From Alphaproteobacteria bacterium (lineage in GTDB: Bacteria > Pseudomonadota > Alphaproteobacteria > Caulobacterales > Parvularculaceae), in NCBI GenBank assembly GCA_030426465.1, contig JAUHYK010000047.1:1-34767 (forward strand): DNA of 34,767 nt, read 5' to 3'. The notes under the pieces are model-generated. The model was not told the DNA's origin. It saw nothing but the letters and a program-made list of their open reading frames with translations, and made no database searches. Position numbers and translations under genes: made by a program. Of the stretch, positions 24,428-33,105 are shown in pieces. Each line of letters starts with the position of its first letter. Position 1 is the first letter of the stretch.

Positions 24428-26971
24428 ATGAACAGTCGCAAAACGGCTATAAGAACTTTTGCACGCGCCGGCGTGTCGCTTGCCGCGCTAACAAGCGTCG
24501 CAGGAACCGCAGCACTTGCGCAAACTGACGAGATTGTCGTCACGGCGCAGTTCCGCGAGCAAAACCTACAGGATGCGCCCCTCGCCATCACGGCCGTCAC
24601 GGGCGATATGCTCGAACGACGCAGCCAGACAGAGCTTTCCGAAATTGCGCGTCAGGCGCCGAACGTGACGCTTGCGGCGCAAAACCAGGAATATGGTTCC
24701 GCGATGATCGCCTATATCCGCGGCATCGGCCAGAACGATCCGAACTTTGCAGTCGAACCGGGCGTCGGCATTTATATTGATGACGTCTACCTGCCTACGC
24801 TGACTGGATCGCTGCTCGACCTTATGGATGTCGACCGCGTGGAAGTCTTGCGCGGACCGCAGGGAACGCTCGCTGGGCGGAACTCCATCGGCGGCGCGAT
24901 CAAGATGTATTCCGTAAAACCGAAAGGCGACAATTCCGGCTCGTTCCAGGTGACATACGGATCTTATGACCGGATCGATATCCGCGGCATCTATGATTTG
25001 CCAATTACCGAAACCCTCGCGATGCGCGTCTCTGGCGTCAGCAAGAATGAGACGGGCTATATCAAGCGACTCGACTATGCGTTGACCCATCCGGGCACCA
25101 ATGTGCCGACGCAGGCAACTGGCCAGGATCCCGTACTTGGTCGTGATGGCGGCGTCTCCATGGCGGGCGCCAAGATTGCCTTGCGCTGGCAGCCAAATGA
25201 CAGCGTCGACATCAATTTGTCCGGCGACTACACTCGCGAGCGCAACGATGCGGGTGTTTCAACGCTCCTCTATGCAAACGCGGACGGCGCATTGAATAAT
25301 GACCCTACGCGGCCTTGGCTCCGCGGCACAGACGGAATGGCGATCCCCTACAACTGTATGTTTGTTGCTTCGGGTCCAAATAGCTGCGACACGCTCACTG
25401 GCTATGACGGGCGTTACGTCTCTTATGCGACATTCAACAACCTGTATCCTGGAGACTCGCAGTTCCCATACACTCCGTTGGCGCTCGATCCGCACCGGGA
25501 TATGGACAATTACGGCGCTGCCCTGACGATGGATATCGGGCTCAGCGAAAACCTTTCCTTGTTCTCGGTGACATCTTACCGGAAATACAAGACCGACTGG
25601 TCTTATGACGTGGACGGTTCGCCGTTGGCGCCAAACCTTCTGAACCAGACTCAGACCAACGAACAGTGGAGCCAGGAGATTCGCCTCAATGGTCAGCTGT
25701 TTGACGATTTCGTCGACTTCACTGTTGGCGGTTTTTACTTCGATACGGACAGCTTCTACACCGGCCGTATCAATATCGCGTATGCGGAACTGGACTTCAT
25801 CCACGGCCCTGATCCGACACCGTCGACAAACAAAGCTGTTTTCGCAAACGTGACGCTGAATTTGTCTGAGGATCTACACCTCACAGGCGGCGTTCGAAAT
25901 TCCTGGGACAAGAAAGATTATCTATATCGGCGCCGGAACCCCGATCTCACGCCGGTGCAGGGCCCGTGTAACTTCTTCCTTGGCGCGATGACAGCCGGCC
26001 CTGTCGACATTGGCAACCAGCCGAACTGCCTCCTCTTCGGCGTTGACGGTACGACGGCAACCTTCAAGAACAGCCAGCTCGACTGGCGCGTGGCGCTCGA
26101 CTATCGGTTCAACGAGGCGCTCATGGTCTATGGCCAGATTGCAACCGGCTATCGCGCCGGCGGCTTCAACGCTCGTCCGTTCTTCCCGAGCCAGGCGACA
26201 CCGCACGTACCGGAAACCATTACGTCCTACGAACTCGGCTTAAAGTCGGACCTGTTTGACAACCGTCTGCGCTTGAATCTCGCCGGCTTCTACTTCCCAT
26301 ATGATAACATCGTGCTGAACTCGACGTTCTGCGCGGATCTTCCTGTGGGCCAGCAGTCGCCTTGCTTGCGCCCTAGCAATGTCGGTTCGGCCAAGGTGAA
26401 GGGCTTCGAAGCAGAGGCTGCTTTCTATCCTATTCCGGAAATCAGCATCGATGCTTCACTGAGCTATCTCGACTTCCAGTATAAGGAAATCGACCCGACC
26501 GCCGGCACCGGCGTGGCGCTGGGCGATATCACACCGTACACGCCGGAATGGCAGTACAGCATCGGCATACAGTATGACATTGAAAATGTCTGGGGAGGCG
26601 GCTTAAGCTTCCGGTTCGATGGCTCCTACCAATCTGAAATCTTTACAGAAGCGGGCAATGTCAGGGAGCTTCTGGTTCCAAATAACGTTGTTCCAGCGTC
26701 TGCTGGTTTCGAATCCTTCGGGCTCCCTGGCGGGGGCGGGCCGATCCCCACATTGGTGGCTGACAACCTTATCGATGGCTACTTCCTCGGCAACCTTCGG
26801 GTCATGTGGAACTCCGCCGACGATGACTGGGGTATTGCTTTCGAAGTGAAAAACCTTTTCGACAAATATTATCTCGGCACGAAGGTCAACGACGCCGAGG
26901 CTGTGGGCTCGGTCTATGGTTCGCCGGGCAAGCCGCGGACCTTCGCCCTTACGCTCAAGCGTAACTTCTAA
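24428..26971 (+). CDS. TonB-dependent outer-membrane receptor
   Basis: 847 residues. Signal peptide ending ALAQ, TonB box TDEIVVTAQ right after cleavage, plug domain (DAPLAITAVTGDMLERR, VGIYIDDVYLPTLTGSLLDLMDVDRVEVLRGPQGTLAGRNSIGGAI), then a 22-stranded barrel ending TFALTLKRNF with the terminal Phe required for assembly. The plug motif RGPQGTLAGRNSIGGAI and the IYIDDVYLPT segment are those of the large sphingomonad/hyphomonad receptor family for varied organic substrates and siderophores. The substrate cannot be read. GGGAGG at six bases decides the start. Two terminators follow. The ALDH gene upstream gives a weak hint of an organic substrate, but a 286-base regulatory region separates them. 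Confidence 0.95.
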   Translation: MNSRKTAIRTFARAGVSLAALTSVAGTAALAQTDEIVVTAQFREQNLQDAPLAITAVTGDMLERRSQTELSEIARQAPNVTLAAQNQEYGSAMIAYIRGIGQNDPNFAVEPGVGIYIDDVYLPTLTGSLLDLMDVDRVEVLRGPQGTLAGRNSIGGAIKMYSVKPKGDNSGSFQVTYGSYDRIDIRGIYDLPITETLAMRVSGVSKNETGYIKRLDYALTHPGTNVPTQATGQDPVLGRDGGVSMAGAKIALRWQPNDSVDINLSGDYTRERNDAGVSTLLYANADGALNNDPTRPWLRGTDGMAIPYNCMFVASGPNSCDTLTGYDGRYVSYATFNNLYPGDSQFPYTPLALDPHRDMDNYGAALTMDIGLSENLSLFSVTSYRKYKTDWSYDVDGSPLAPNLLNQTQTNEQWSQEIRLNGQLFDDFVDFTVGGFYFDTDSFYTGRINIAYAELDFIHGPDPTPSTNKAVFANVTLNLSEDLHLTGGVRNSWDKKDYLYRRRNPDLTPVQGPCNFFLGAMTAGPVDIGNQPNCLLFGVDGTTATFKNSQLDWRVALDYRFNEALMVYGQIATGYRAGGFNARPFFPSQATPHVPETITSYELGLKSDLFDNRLRLNLAGFYFPYDNIVLNSTFCADLPVGQQSPCLRPSNVGSAKVKGFEAEAAFYPIPEISIDASLSYLDFQYKEIDPTAGTGVALGDITPYTPEWQYSIGIQYDIENVWGGGLSFRFDGSYQSEIFTEAGNVRELLVPNNVVPASAGFESFGLPGGGGPIPTLVADNLIDGYFLGNLRVMWNSADDDWGIAFEVKNLFDKYYLGTKVNDAEAVGSVYGSPGKPRTFALTLKRNF

Positions 26972-26980
26972 CAGACGTTC

Positions 26981-27009
26981 TTTGAGCGGCGTTTCTTACG
27001 CCGCTCAAA
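26981..27009 (+). terminator. First terminator after the TonB receptor
   Basis: Perfect 11-bp stem TTTGAGCGGCG (26981-26991) / CGCCGCTCAAA (26999-27009), loop TTTCTTA, located ten bases after the stop. No pure T tract on the right, but the A/T base pairs at the foot of the stem can help. Could act in both directions. Confidence 0.75.
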
Positions 27010-27027
27010 TCTTCCCTCCAAACGCTG

Positions 27028-27054
27028 CGCCGTTTCCGGTGCGGCGTTTTCTTT
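27028..27054 (+). terminator. Second terminator after the TonB receptor
   Basis: CGCCG (27028-27032), loop of nine, CGGCG (27042-27046), then TTTTCTTT. Backs up the first hairpin and isolates the receptor gene from the tRNA gene on the other strand. Confidence 0.65.
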
Positions 27055-27091
27055 ATCAGGGGGTCTAAAAAGAGGTTGCCCGCAGCAATGA

Positions 27092-27181
27092 TGGCGGAGG
27101 GGGTGGGATTCGAACCCACGGAACGCTCGCACGCTCAACGGTTTTCAAGACCGCCGCAATCGACCACTCTGCCACCCCTCC
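27092..27181 (-). tRNA. tRNA-Ser, anticodon UGA
   Basis: Read on the minus strand it starts GGAGGGG and ends CCCCTCCGCCA, with 7-bp acceptor stem, D-arm (AGAGTGGTCGATT), anticodon arm with loop CTTGAAA (anticodon TGA), long variable arm typical of serine tRNAs (GAGCGTGCGAGCGTTC), T-arm TGGGTTCGAATCCCA and an encoded CCA. Length 90 bases including CCA (27092-27094). All stems pair. It stands alone between the receptor terminators and rlpA. Confidence 0.97.
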
Positions 27182-27355
27182 AAGAGCAGCGGCTGCTGTC
27201 TACAGTGACACACCGGCCGATGCAACTGAGCGTTCTGCATTCAGACAGGGAAGGGTAAAACTTCATATCGCCGCCTTGGACGGCCATGGTGGCTTTTCCA
27301 TCCTGACGGCAGAGGGCGCAACTTGCCATGGAAGTGACAGGGGACCGTCAAGCAT

Positions 27356-27374
27356 GGTTAATAAGGTATTAACC
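27356..27374. promoter_or_regulatory. CtrA binding site (TTAA-N7-TTAA) upstream of rlpA
   Basis: GGTTAATA-AGG-TATTAACC is a perfect 8-bp inverted repeat containing TTAA (27358-27361), seven bases, TTAA (27369-27372), which is the full CtrA consensus including the trailing C. It is 66 bases upstream of the rlpA start, near where the -35 of a CtrA-activated promoter would be. No ideal -10 is evident (CATAGA at 27389 is only 14 bases away). Confidence 0.7.
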
Positions 27375-27440
27375 CTCGCGGACTAATCCATAGACGCTTT
27401 CCGCGGCGCGATCCCGCAACCCGAAACAAACAGTATTCCC

Positions 27441-28451
27441 ATGGGCTCTCAGGCGTCATCCTTTCTCAAGCTAATTCCACTGCTGCTTCTGGCGCTCGCT
27501 GCGGCCTGCACAACGACGCCTCGACAATCGTCCGGCGGAGGCGGGGGCGATCCTCACTACAAAGTCGGGAAGCCCTACAAGGTGAAGGGGAAAACCTACT
27601 ACCCGGCGGAAGACCCTAACTACTCCAAGGTCGGCGTCGCCTCATGGTACGGATCACAATTTCACGGCCGCCTCACCGCCAATGGCGAAATCTTCGACAT
27701 GAACAGGCTATCGGCGGCGCATACGACGCTGCCGCTCCCTTCTATGGTGGAAGTTACGAATCTTGAAAACGGTCGCTCCGTTGTCGTCAGGCTCAATGAC
27801 CGGGGGCCATTTGTGGGCGACCGCATCATCGACATGTCCCGCGAGGCGGCGCGCCAACTTGGCTTCGAGCAGCAGGGCACGGCGCGTGTTCGTGTGCGTT
27901 ACGCCGGGCGTGCGCCGCTGACGGCGGCGGCCCCAAAAACATCACCGCGTGAGAATCGGGTGGCCCGCGCGGCGCCGGTCCGTCAAGAGACCATACGGCC
28001 CGGCGTTGACCCTGATTGCGACCCCATTTCCGAACTTCTGACCAGCATGGAAAGCGCCCCCGCCCTGACCCCAGGCGCGGAGGAGGTCGCTATCGCTGAG
28101 GCGGAAACACCGGACAGCGCGGATGCGGAAATCCCCGCCGCTGATCTTTCGACACCAGACCCGAACGATGCGCGCCTGGTCCATCCCTCCGCACGCGTCG
28201 ACCAGCCGGCAGAGGCGATTTATCTGATCCGAGTGGCGGCGCTCTCCCGCCTCGATAATATAGATGGCCTGCGCGCTCAGCTTGGGGATATTGGAACACT
28301 CAGAATGTCTCGTGTTGAAACCGAGGCGGGAACTGTGTTTTACCGGGTCAATCTGGGGCCATTCTCATCGATAGAGACTGCCGCAGAAAAATTGGAAGCC
28401 GTGCGCAGGGCAGGTTATGCTGATGCTTCGCTGGTCACGCTAACGCCCTAA
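27441..28451 (+). CDS. rlpA: Septal ring lytic transglycosylase RlpA, lipoprotein with SPOR domain
   Basis: 336 residues. Lipobox LALAAAC; Gly-rich linker (SGGGGGD). Double-psi beta-barrel (about 60-155) with GVASWYGSQFHGRLTANGEIFD and VVVRLNDRGPF, whose Glu and Asp are the expected catalytic pair. A Pro/Ala/Glu-rich linker follows, then a SPOR domain (about 255-335; IYLIRVAALSRLD, VFYRVNLGPFSSIETAAEKLEAV) that targets denuded glycan at the division site. RlpA cleaves glycan strands lacking stem peptides. ATG at 27441 has no clear Shine-Dalgarno. A CtrA box lies upstream. First gene of the rlpA to MBL block; followed by the D,D-carboxypeptidase gene after 77 bases. Confidence 0.95.
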   Translation: MGSQASSFLKLIPLLLLALAAACTTTPRQSSGGGGGDPHYKVGKPYKVKGKTYYPAEDPNYSKVGVASWYGSQFHGRLTANGEIFDMNRLSAAHTTLPLPSMVEVTNLENGRSVVVRLNDRGPFVGDRIIDMSREAARQLGFEQQGTARVRVRYAGRAPLTAAAPKTSPRENRVARAAPVRQETIRPGVDPDCDPISELLTSMESAPALTPGAEEVAIAEAETPDSADAEIPAADLSTPDPNDARLVHPSARVDQPAEAIYLIRVAALSRLDNIDGLRAQLGDIGTLRMSRVETEAGTVFYRVNLGPFSSIETAAEKLEAVRRAGYADASLVTLTP

Positions 28452-28528
28452 GAATGCCTTTTAAACGATGTAGATCAAAGCGTTGGCGAAAAAATATCAG
28501 CCGCCCAAGTAAGTTGAGGAGACGCGTT

Positions 28529-29704
28529 TTGAAGTTTTCGCAGTTTATCGCCGCTTTCGCGCTCGCCGCTTTTAGCGTCGGACAGTCCTTCGCGCAGGCC
28601 CAGACGCCGCTGACGACCCCCGCCGAATATGCGCTGATCATGGATTACCGCACCGGCGAGATTCTATATGAGAAAAACGCACGCACTCCAACGGCGCCAG
28701 CCTCCATGTCGAAGCTGATGACAGTGGCTATTGTCTTTGAACGGCTGAAAAACGGATCACTCAAGCTGACCGATGAGTTTGATGTCAGTGAGAAAGCGTG
28801 GCGTGAGCGCGAAGGCTCCTCCATGTGGGTGCGCGTTGGCGACAGCATTCCCGTTCTCGATATATTGCGAGGCATTATTGTCCAGTCCGGCAATGACGCC
28901 TGCATCGTCGTCGCGGAGAATATTTCCGGTTCCGAGGAGGCGTTCGTTCAACTGATGAATCAGAAGGCCCATGAATGGGGCCTTAATGATTCCACCTTCG
29001 CCAATCCCCATGGCATGCCCAACCCAAACCATAAGATGAGCATGCGCGATCTTGGCATTCTGACAAGCCGCATCATTTCCGAATATGGCCAGTACTATGC
29101 GCTGTTCGCTGAACGCGAATTTACCTGGGAGAAAATCCGGCAGTCAAACCGCAATCCAATTCTCGACATGGTTGAAGGCGCTGACGGTCTTAAGACAGGG
29201 CATACGGAAGAATCCGGCTATGGTCTTGTCGGTTCTGCAGTCATGGGTGGCGAACGGCGCATTGTCGTCGTCAATGGACTTTCTTCCGAACGCGAACGCG
29301 CCACGGAGTCAGCGCGCCTTCTGCGACTCGCCTTCAACGATTTCAATACACGGACATTCTTTGAACCGGGCGATATTGTGGGCGAGGCGGAAGTCTTCAA
29401 AGGCAAAAAGGCAACCGTGCCATTGATCGCGAGGGAGCCTGTAAAACTGATTTTGCACCGCTCGCTTCTCGATGAAGCGAAAGCAACCATCATCTATTCG
29501 GGGCCAGTATCAGCCCCCATCAAGGAAGGTCAGCAAATCGGCACGCTTAGGGTCGAAGCGCCATCCGGACCCGCTCGCGAATATGCGCTTTATGCAGGTC
29601 AGGCCATTCCCGAAACAGGCATTTGGGGCAAGATCGGCCTCGCAGCGGGGAAACTTCTGGCAAAGCCGTCAAATGGAGCGCCTGAAGCGCCTTCGGCAGA
29701 CTAG
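28529..29704 (+). CDS. D-alanyl-D-alanine carboxypeptidase (PBP5/6-type, S11)
   Basis: 391 residues. Signal peptide (KFSQFIAAFALAAFSVGQSFAQAQ), then penicillin-binding motifs: SMSK (Ser59 to Lys62), SGN (QSGNDAC) and KTG (GLKTGHTEESG). A C-terminal PBP5_C beta domain follows (GDIVGEAEVFKGKKATVPLIA). The C-terminal end has an amphipathic character suited to membrane association. It trims the terminal D-Ala of peptidoglycan stems. TTG at 28529 is preferred because GAGGAG lies seven bases upstream and the signal peptide starts there; an in-frame ATG at 28454 would add a very basic 25-residue extension. The tmk gene starts four bases after its stop. Confidence 0.93.
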   Translation: MKFSQFIAAFALAAFSVGQSFAQAQTPLTTPAEYALIMDYRTGEILYEKNARTPTAPASMSKLMTVAIVFERLKNGSLKLTDEFDVSEKAWREREGSSMWVRVGDSIPVLDILRGIIVQSGNDACIVVAENISGSEEAFVQLMNQKAHEWGLNDSTFANPHGMPNPNHKMSMRDLGILTSRIISEYGQYYALFAEREFTWEKIRQSNRNPILDMVEGADGLKTGHTEESGYGLVGSAVMGGERRIVVVNGLSSERERATESARLLRLAFNDFNTRTFFEPGDIVGEAEVFKGKKATVPLIAREPVKLILHRSLLDEAKATIIYSGPVSAPIKEGQQIGTLRVEAPSGPAREYALYAGQAIPETGIWGKIGLAAGKLLAKPSNGAPEAPSAD

Positions 29705-29707
29705 ACG

Positions 29708-30361
29708 ATGACGCCTAATGCTCCCTCCGGCTTTTTCATCAGCTTCGAAGGCGGTGACGGAGCTGGAAAGTCGACTCAAATTCAGGTGTTGGCCAAAACG
29801 TTGCGTAAAGCCGGGCGTGAAGTCGTCTTAACGCGTGAACCGGGAGGGTCGCCGGGCGCTGAAGCGATCAGAAAACTGTTGCTTGAAGGCTCGGCCGACA
29901 AATGGTCGCCTCTCACCGAGGCGTTGCTGATGTATGCGTCCCGGGCGGATCATCTTGAACGCACAATCATTCCGGCGCTTGCGCGCGGCGCAGTCGTTAT
30001 TACCGATCGCTTCGCAGACTCTTCCATGGCCTACCAGGGGCTTGCCGGTGAATTGGGAGAGGACGCTGTCTCGACGCTCTACACGCTTGTCGTCGGGGCG
30101 CAGGCGCCCGATCTGACCTTCATTCTTGATCTCCCTGTCGATGAGGGCTTGAAGCGCTCCGGCTCTACAGGTGACGCAGAACAGCGATTTGAGTCCAAAG
30201 GGACCGCATATCAGGAAAAGGTTCGCCAAGCCTTTTTGGAGATCGCAAAGCGTGAGCCTGAGCGCTGTGCTGTTGTTAGTGCAGAAGGCGAGATCATGGA
30301 TGTTGCAGCGCGTATTAGCGCCGTTATTCAGACCCGCTATCCGACACTTCTCAACCGCTGA
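29708..30361 (+). CDS. tmk: Thymidylate kinase
   Basis: Phosphorylates dTMP to dTDP. 217 residues. P-loop EGGDGAGKST (about 14-23), TREPGGSPGAEAIRKLLL (the DR(Y/H)-like and dTMP-binding region), ITDRFADSSMAYQG (metal and base binding), and the LID region DAEQRFESKGTAYQEKVRQAFLEIA. All conserved Tmk features are in place and the length is standard. It lies between the D,D-carboxypeptidase gene (gap of three bases) and holB (gap of 42 bases), the usual alphaproteobacterial order. Confidence 0.96.
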   Translation: MTPNAPSGFFISFEGGDGAGKSTQIQVLAKTLRKAGREVVLTREPGGSPGAEAIRKLLLEGSADKWSPLTEALLMYASRADHLERTIIPALARGAVVITDRFADSSMAYQGLAGELGEDAVSTLYTLVVGAQAPDLTFILDLPVDEGLKRSGSTGDAEQRFESKGTAYQEKVRQAFLEIAKREPERCAVVSAEGEIMDVAARISAVIQTRYPTLLNR

Positions 30362-30403
30362 ACACCCCTTCCAAACGGGCCGTAAAACCCCTAGTTACGG
30401 GGC

Positions 30404-31426
30404 ATGGAAGACGAATTGATCCCTCCGCGCATGCAAACCCGTCAAATTGGCCGGTCGGCGCTGGAGCAGCGTTTGCGCGCCGCCATGGAGGAAGGAACGT
30501 TAACCCATGGCTGGATCCTCGCGGGGCCGGAGGGAGCTGGAAAGGCGACCCTTGCCTACCGCATCGCCAGAGCGCTTCTGGAGCCTTCTGCGCTCGCTGA
30601 CAAGCATTCCCTGGATATGTCTGATACGGCCAGAAGCTTTCGCCATATCGCCGCTGAGGCCCATCCTGACCTTTTCGTTGCAGAACGGCTCTATGATGAG
30701 AAGAAAGGACGCCGTCAGGCTGAAATCACAGTCGAAACCATTCGCAAGCTGACGCAGTTTTTGAACCGCACCGCCTCCGGGGCCGGCGCGCGCGTCGCCA
30801 TTGTGGACACCGCTGACGACATGAATCGCAACGCCGCCAATGCCTTGCTGAAAGCGCTTGAAGAGCCGCCCGAAGGGGCTACCCTGCTCCTTCTTTCATC
30901 GGCGCCCGGCCGTTTACTGCCGACTATACGGTCGCGTTGCCGGCGCATCGACCTGGCGCCAGTCGCCAGCGCTGAAATTGAAAAGCTCCTACTTGATGAT
31001 GGCGTGAGCGCCACAGACGCCGGCAATATCGCCGAGCATGCCCGCGGGCGCCCCGGCTACGCTTTGATGCTGGCGGCAGGTGAGGGGGCTGAAGCCATCA
31101 AGCTGGCCCATGGATTTTTACAGGCGGCGCAAAAGGGGAGCGACTTGTCGCGAATTATCTCAGGCGTATCCGGCAAGGCGGGAGAGCCACGCTGGCCAGT
31201 ATTCCGGGACACGGTCATATCAAGCCTCAGTGATGCATCACGCACGGCCGCGACCGAGGGGGCGGCCGTTGGATTTACAAACGCCGATGCAGGCGATCTT
31301 CTGGAAGCATGGCAGGCAGTGACAGCGCTGATGGGGCGCGGCGAGGCCTTAAACCTCGACAGAGGCCAGTTATTAGAGGCCGTCGCCTTCGATATTCGCC
31401 AAGCGCTGAAACGTAAAGCGGCCTGA
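30404..31426 (+). CDS. holB: DNA polymerase III subunit delta prime
   Basis: Clamp-loader subunit. 340 residues. AAA+ fold with P-loop-like GPEGAGKAT, HPDLFVAERL, ITVETIRKLTQFLNRTAS, ARVAIVDTADDMNRNAANALLKALEEPP and the SRC motif IRSRCRRIDL (arginine finger). The zinc-binding cysteine module of the E. coli protein is absent; that is common in alphaproteobacteria. No convincing Shine-Dalgarno before the ATG at 30404; a short CCCC/GGGG hairpin lies just upstream. It is followed after five bases by tatD, without the methionyl-tRNA synthetase gene that usually stands there in this clade. Confidence 0.94.
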   Translation: MEDELIPPRMQTRQIGRSALEQRLRAAMEEGTLTHGWILAGPEGAGKATLAYRIARALLEPSALADKHSLDMSDTARSFRHIAAEAHPDLFVAERLYDEKKGRRQAEITVETIRKLTQFLNRTASGAGARVAIVDTADDMNRNAANALLKALEEPPEGATLLLLSSAPGRLLPTIRSRCRRIDLAPVASAEIEKLLLDDGVSATDAGNIAEHARGRPGYALMLAAGEGAEAIKLAHGFLQAAQKGSDLSRIISGVSGKAGEPRWPVFRDTVISSLSDASRTAATEGAAVGFTNADAGDLLEAWQAVTALMGRGEALNLDRGQLLEAVAFDIRQALKRKAA

Positions 31427-31431
31427 CCCCC

Positions 31432-32223
31432 ATGCTTGTCGATAGCCATGTTAATCTGCATTCGGAGCAATATGCGGATGACCTTCCGGAGGTCATTGAA
31501 CGCGCACGCGCCGCAGGCGTTTCAGCGATGTTGACGATTTCCGATCAACTGTCATCCACGGACGCTATCTCGGAAATTGCAGCCCGTGACCCGTTGATCT
31601 GGCGCAGCATCGGCGTTCATCCGCATTATGCAAAAGACTATCCCGACCTTGCGGCAAAGACCCTGATTGATCTGGCGGTTGACGATAATGTAGTTGGCAT
31701 TGGCGAATGCGGGCTTGATTTCCATTACGAATATTCGGACCGCAATGTGCAGGACGCCGTCTTCCGCGCTCACATTATGGCGGCGCGTAAAACCCAACTC
31801 CCTCTGATCATTCATACACGCGACGCAGACGACGTAACGCAGAAATTACTCGAAAACGAGCACAGGGAAGGGGCCTTCACCCCCCTGCTCCATTGCTATA
31901 CGGGCGGGCCGGAGCTTGCAAACGCGGCGCTTAATCTCGATGGTTTTATCTCGTTTTCGGGCATCATCACTTTCAAGAACGCAAATGATATTCGCGCCAT
32001 TGCAGAGGCTGCGCCGCTTGACCGGATCATCATCGAAACCGATTGCCCGTACCTTGCGCCAGTTCCTATGCGCGGGCGGCGCAATGAACCAGGTTATGTG
32101 GTGCATGTCGCGGAGAAACTAGCGGAGATTAAGGGGATAAGCGCGGAAGAGATCGCGCATATCACTACAGACAATTTCTTTCGGCTGTTTTCAAAAGCCA
32201 CCGACCCACGGGCGAGTGTATGA
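31432..32223 (+). CDS. TatD-family metal-dependent DNase
   Basis: 263 residues. TatD/YcfH amidohydrolase-like barrel: GVHPHYAKD, GIGECGLDFHYEYS, QLPLIIHTRDADD, PLLHCYTGGPE, IIETDCPYLAPVPMRGRRNEP. All the later metal ligands are in place. The first metal-binding motif, normally HxH (DSHCHL), reads DSHVNLH, so the second His is Asn8. Related enzymes are 3'-5' DNases or D-amino-acyl-tRNA/DNA repair nucleases. Tight operon: five bases after holB and a four-base ATGA overlap with the next gene. Confidence 0.93.
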   Translation: MLVDSHVNLHSEQYADDLPEVIERARAAGVSAMLTISDQLSSTDAISEIAARDPLIWRSIGVHPHYAKDYPDLAAKTLIDLAVDDNVVGIGECGLDFHYEYSDRNVQDAVFRAHIMAARKTQLPLIIHTRDADDVTQKLLENEHREGAFTPLLHCYTGGPELANAALNLDGFISFSGIITFKNANDIRAIAEAAPLDRIIIETDCPYLAPVPMRGRRNEPGYVVHVAEKLAEIKGISAEEIAHITTDNFFRLFSKATDPRASV

Positions 32224-33065
32224 CGGGAAAATTGCGAGTCACAATTCTCGGAAGCGGTTCGTCAGGAGGCGTTCCGCGCTTTGGCGGGCCGGATGGAAAA
32301 GGTGACTGGGGCGCCTGTGATCCTAATGAACCAAAAAACCGCCGCTCGCGCTGTTCCATTCTTGTGCAACGCGAACACCCAGAATTTGGATTTGCCCCCG
32401 ACAAGGTGACTTCGGTGCTGGTGGACACGTCGCCAGATATGCGCTCGCAATTACTGGCGGCTCGCTGTGCCCGTCTTGATGCCGTGCTGTTCACCCATGA
32501 TCACGCCGATCAGAGTCACGGCATTGACGATCTACGCATTTTCGCATTGCAAATGCGCCGCCGCATTCCGGTGTATATCGATGATGCAACCGGCGGTGCC
32601 ATTGTCGACAGGTTTCGCTATTGTTTTGAGCAAGCGCCGGGGAGTTACTACCCGCCAATTCTAGACAAGCGGGACATGCCGGCCCGCGGCGAGCATTTTT
32701 CCATCGACGGACCGTCCGGGCCAATCCCTGTGACAGCCTTTTTGCAATATCATGGCGGCGTTAATTCGCTTGGCTTCCGTTTTGGAGATATCGCCTATTC
32801 GAGTGATGTCGTCGGCCTGCCAGAAGAAAGTTTTACAATCTTATCCGGTGTTAATGCGTGGATTGTCGACGCGCTGCAGTATAAACCCCATAAAACGCAT
32901 GCGCATCTCGATCTCGCCCTGGAGTGGCTTGCGCGCGTGCGGCCGGGACGGGGACTCCTGACGAACCTGCATGTCCATATGGACTATCAGACCCTCAAAA
33001 ATATGCTGCCGGCAGGCATAGAACCTGCTTTTGACGGCTTGACGGTCATAGGAAATGCTGAATAA
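32220..33065 (+). CDS. MBL-fold metal-dependent hydrolase (PhnP-like)
   Basis: 281 residues. Metallo-beta-lactamase fold with FTHDHADQSHGIDD (HxHxDH zinc motif), and later YHGGVNSLGFRFGDIAYSSDVV, WIVDALQYKPHKTHAHLDLALEWL and LLTNLHVHMDYQTL. The N-terminal GSGSSGGVPRFGG and GACDPNEPKNRRSR match the PhnP/YcbX-like proteins encoded after tatD in many alphaproteobacteria. It probably hydrolyses a cyclic or other phosphodiester; the substrate is not established. ATGA overlap of four bases with tatD. Last gene of the block. Confidence 0.93.
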   Translation: MTGKLRVTILGSGSSGGVPRFGGPDGKGDWGACDPNEPKNRRSRCSILVQREHPEFGFAPDKVTSVLVDTSPDMRSQLLAARCARLDAVLFTHDHADQSHGIDDLRIFALQMRRRIPVYIDDATGGAIVDRFRYCFEQAPGSYYPPILDKRDMPARGEHFSIDGPSGPIPVTAFLQYHGGVNSLGFRFGDIAYSSDVVGLPEESFTILSGVNAWIVDALQYKPHKTHAHLDLALEWLARVRPGRGLLTNLHVHMDYQTLKNMLPAGIEPAFDGLTVIGNAE

Positions 33066-33105
33066 CGGTATATAGTCCTTTTAGGACACGCCGGGAGAGA
33101 GAATA

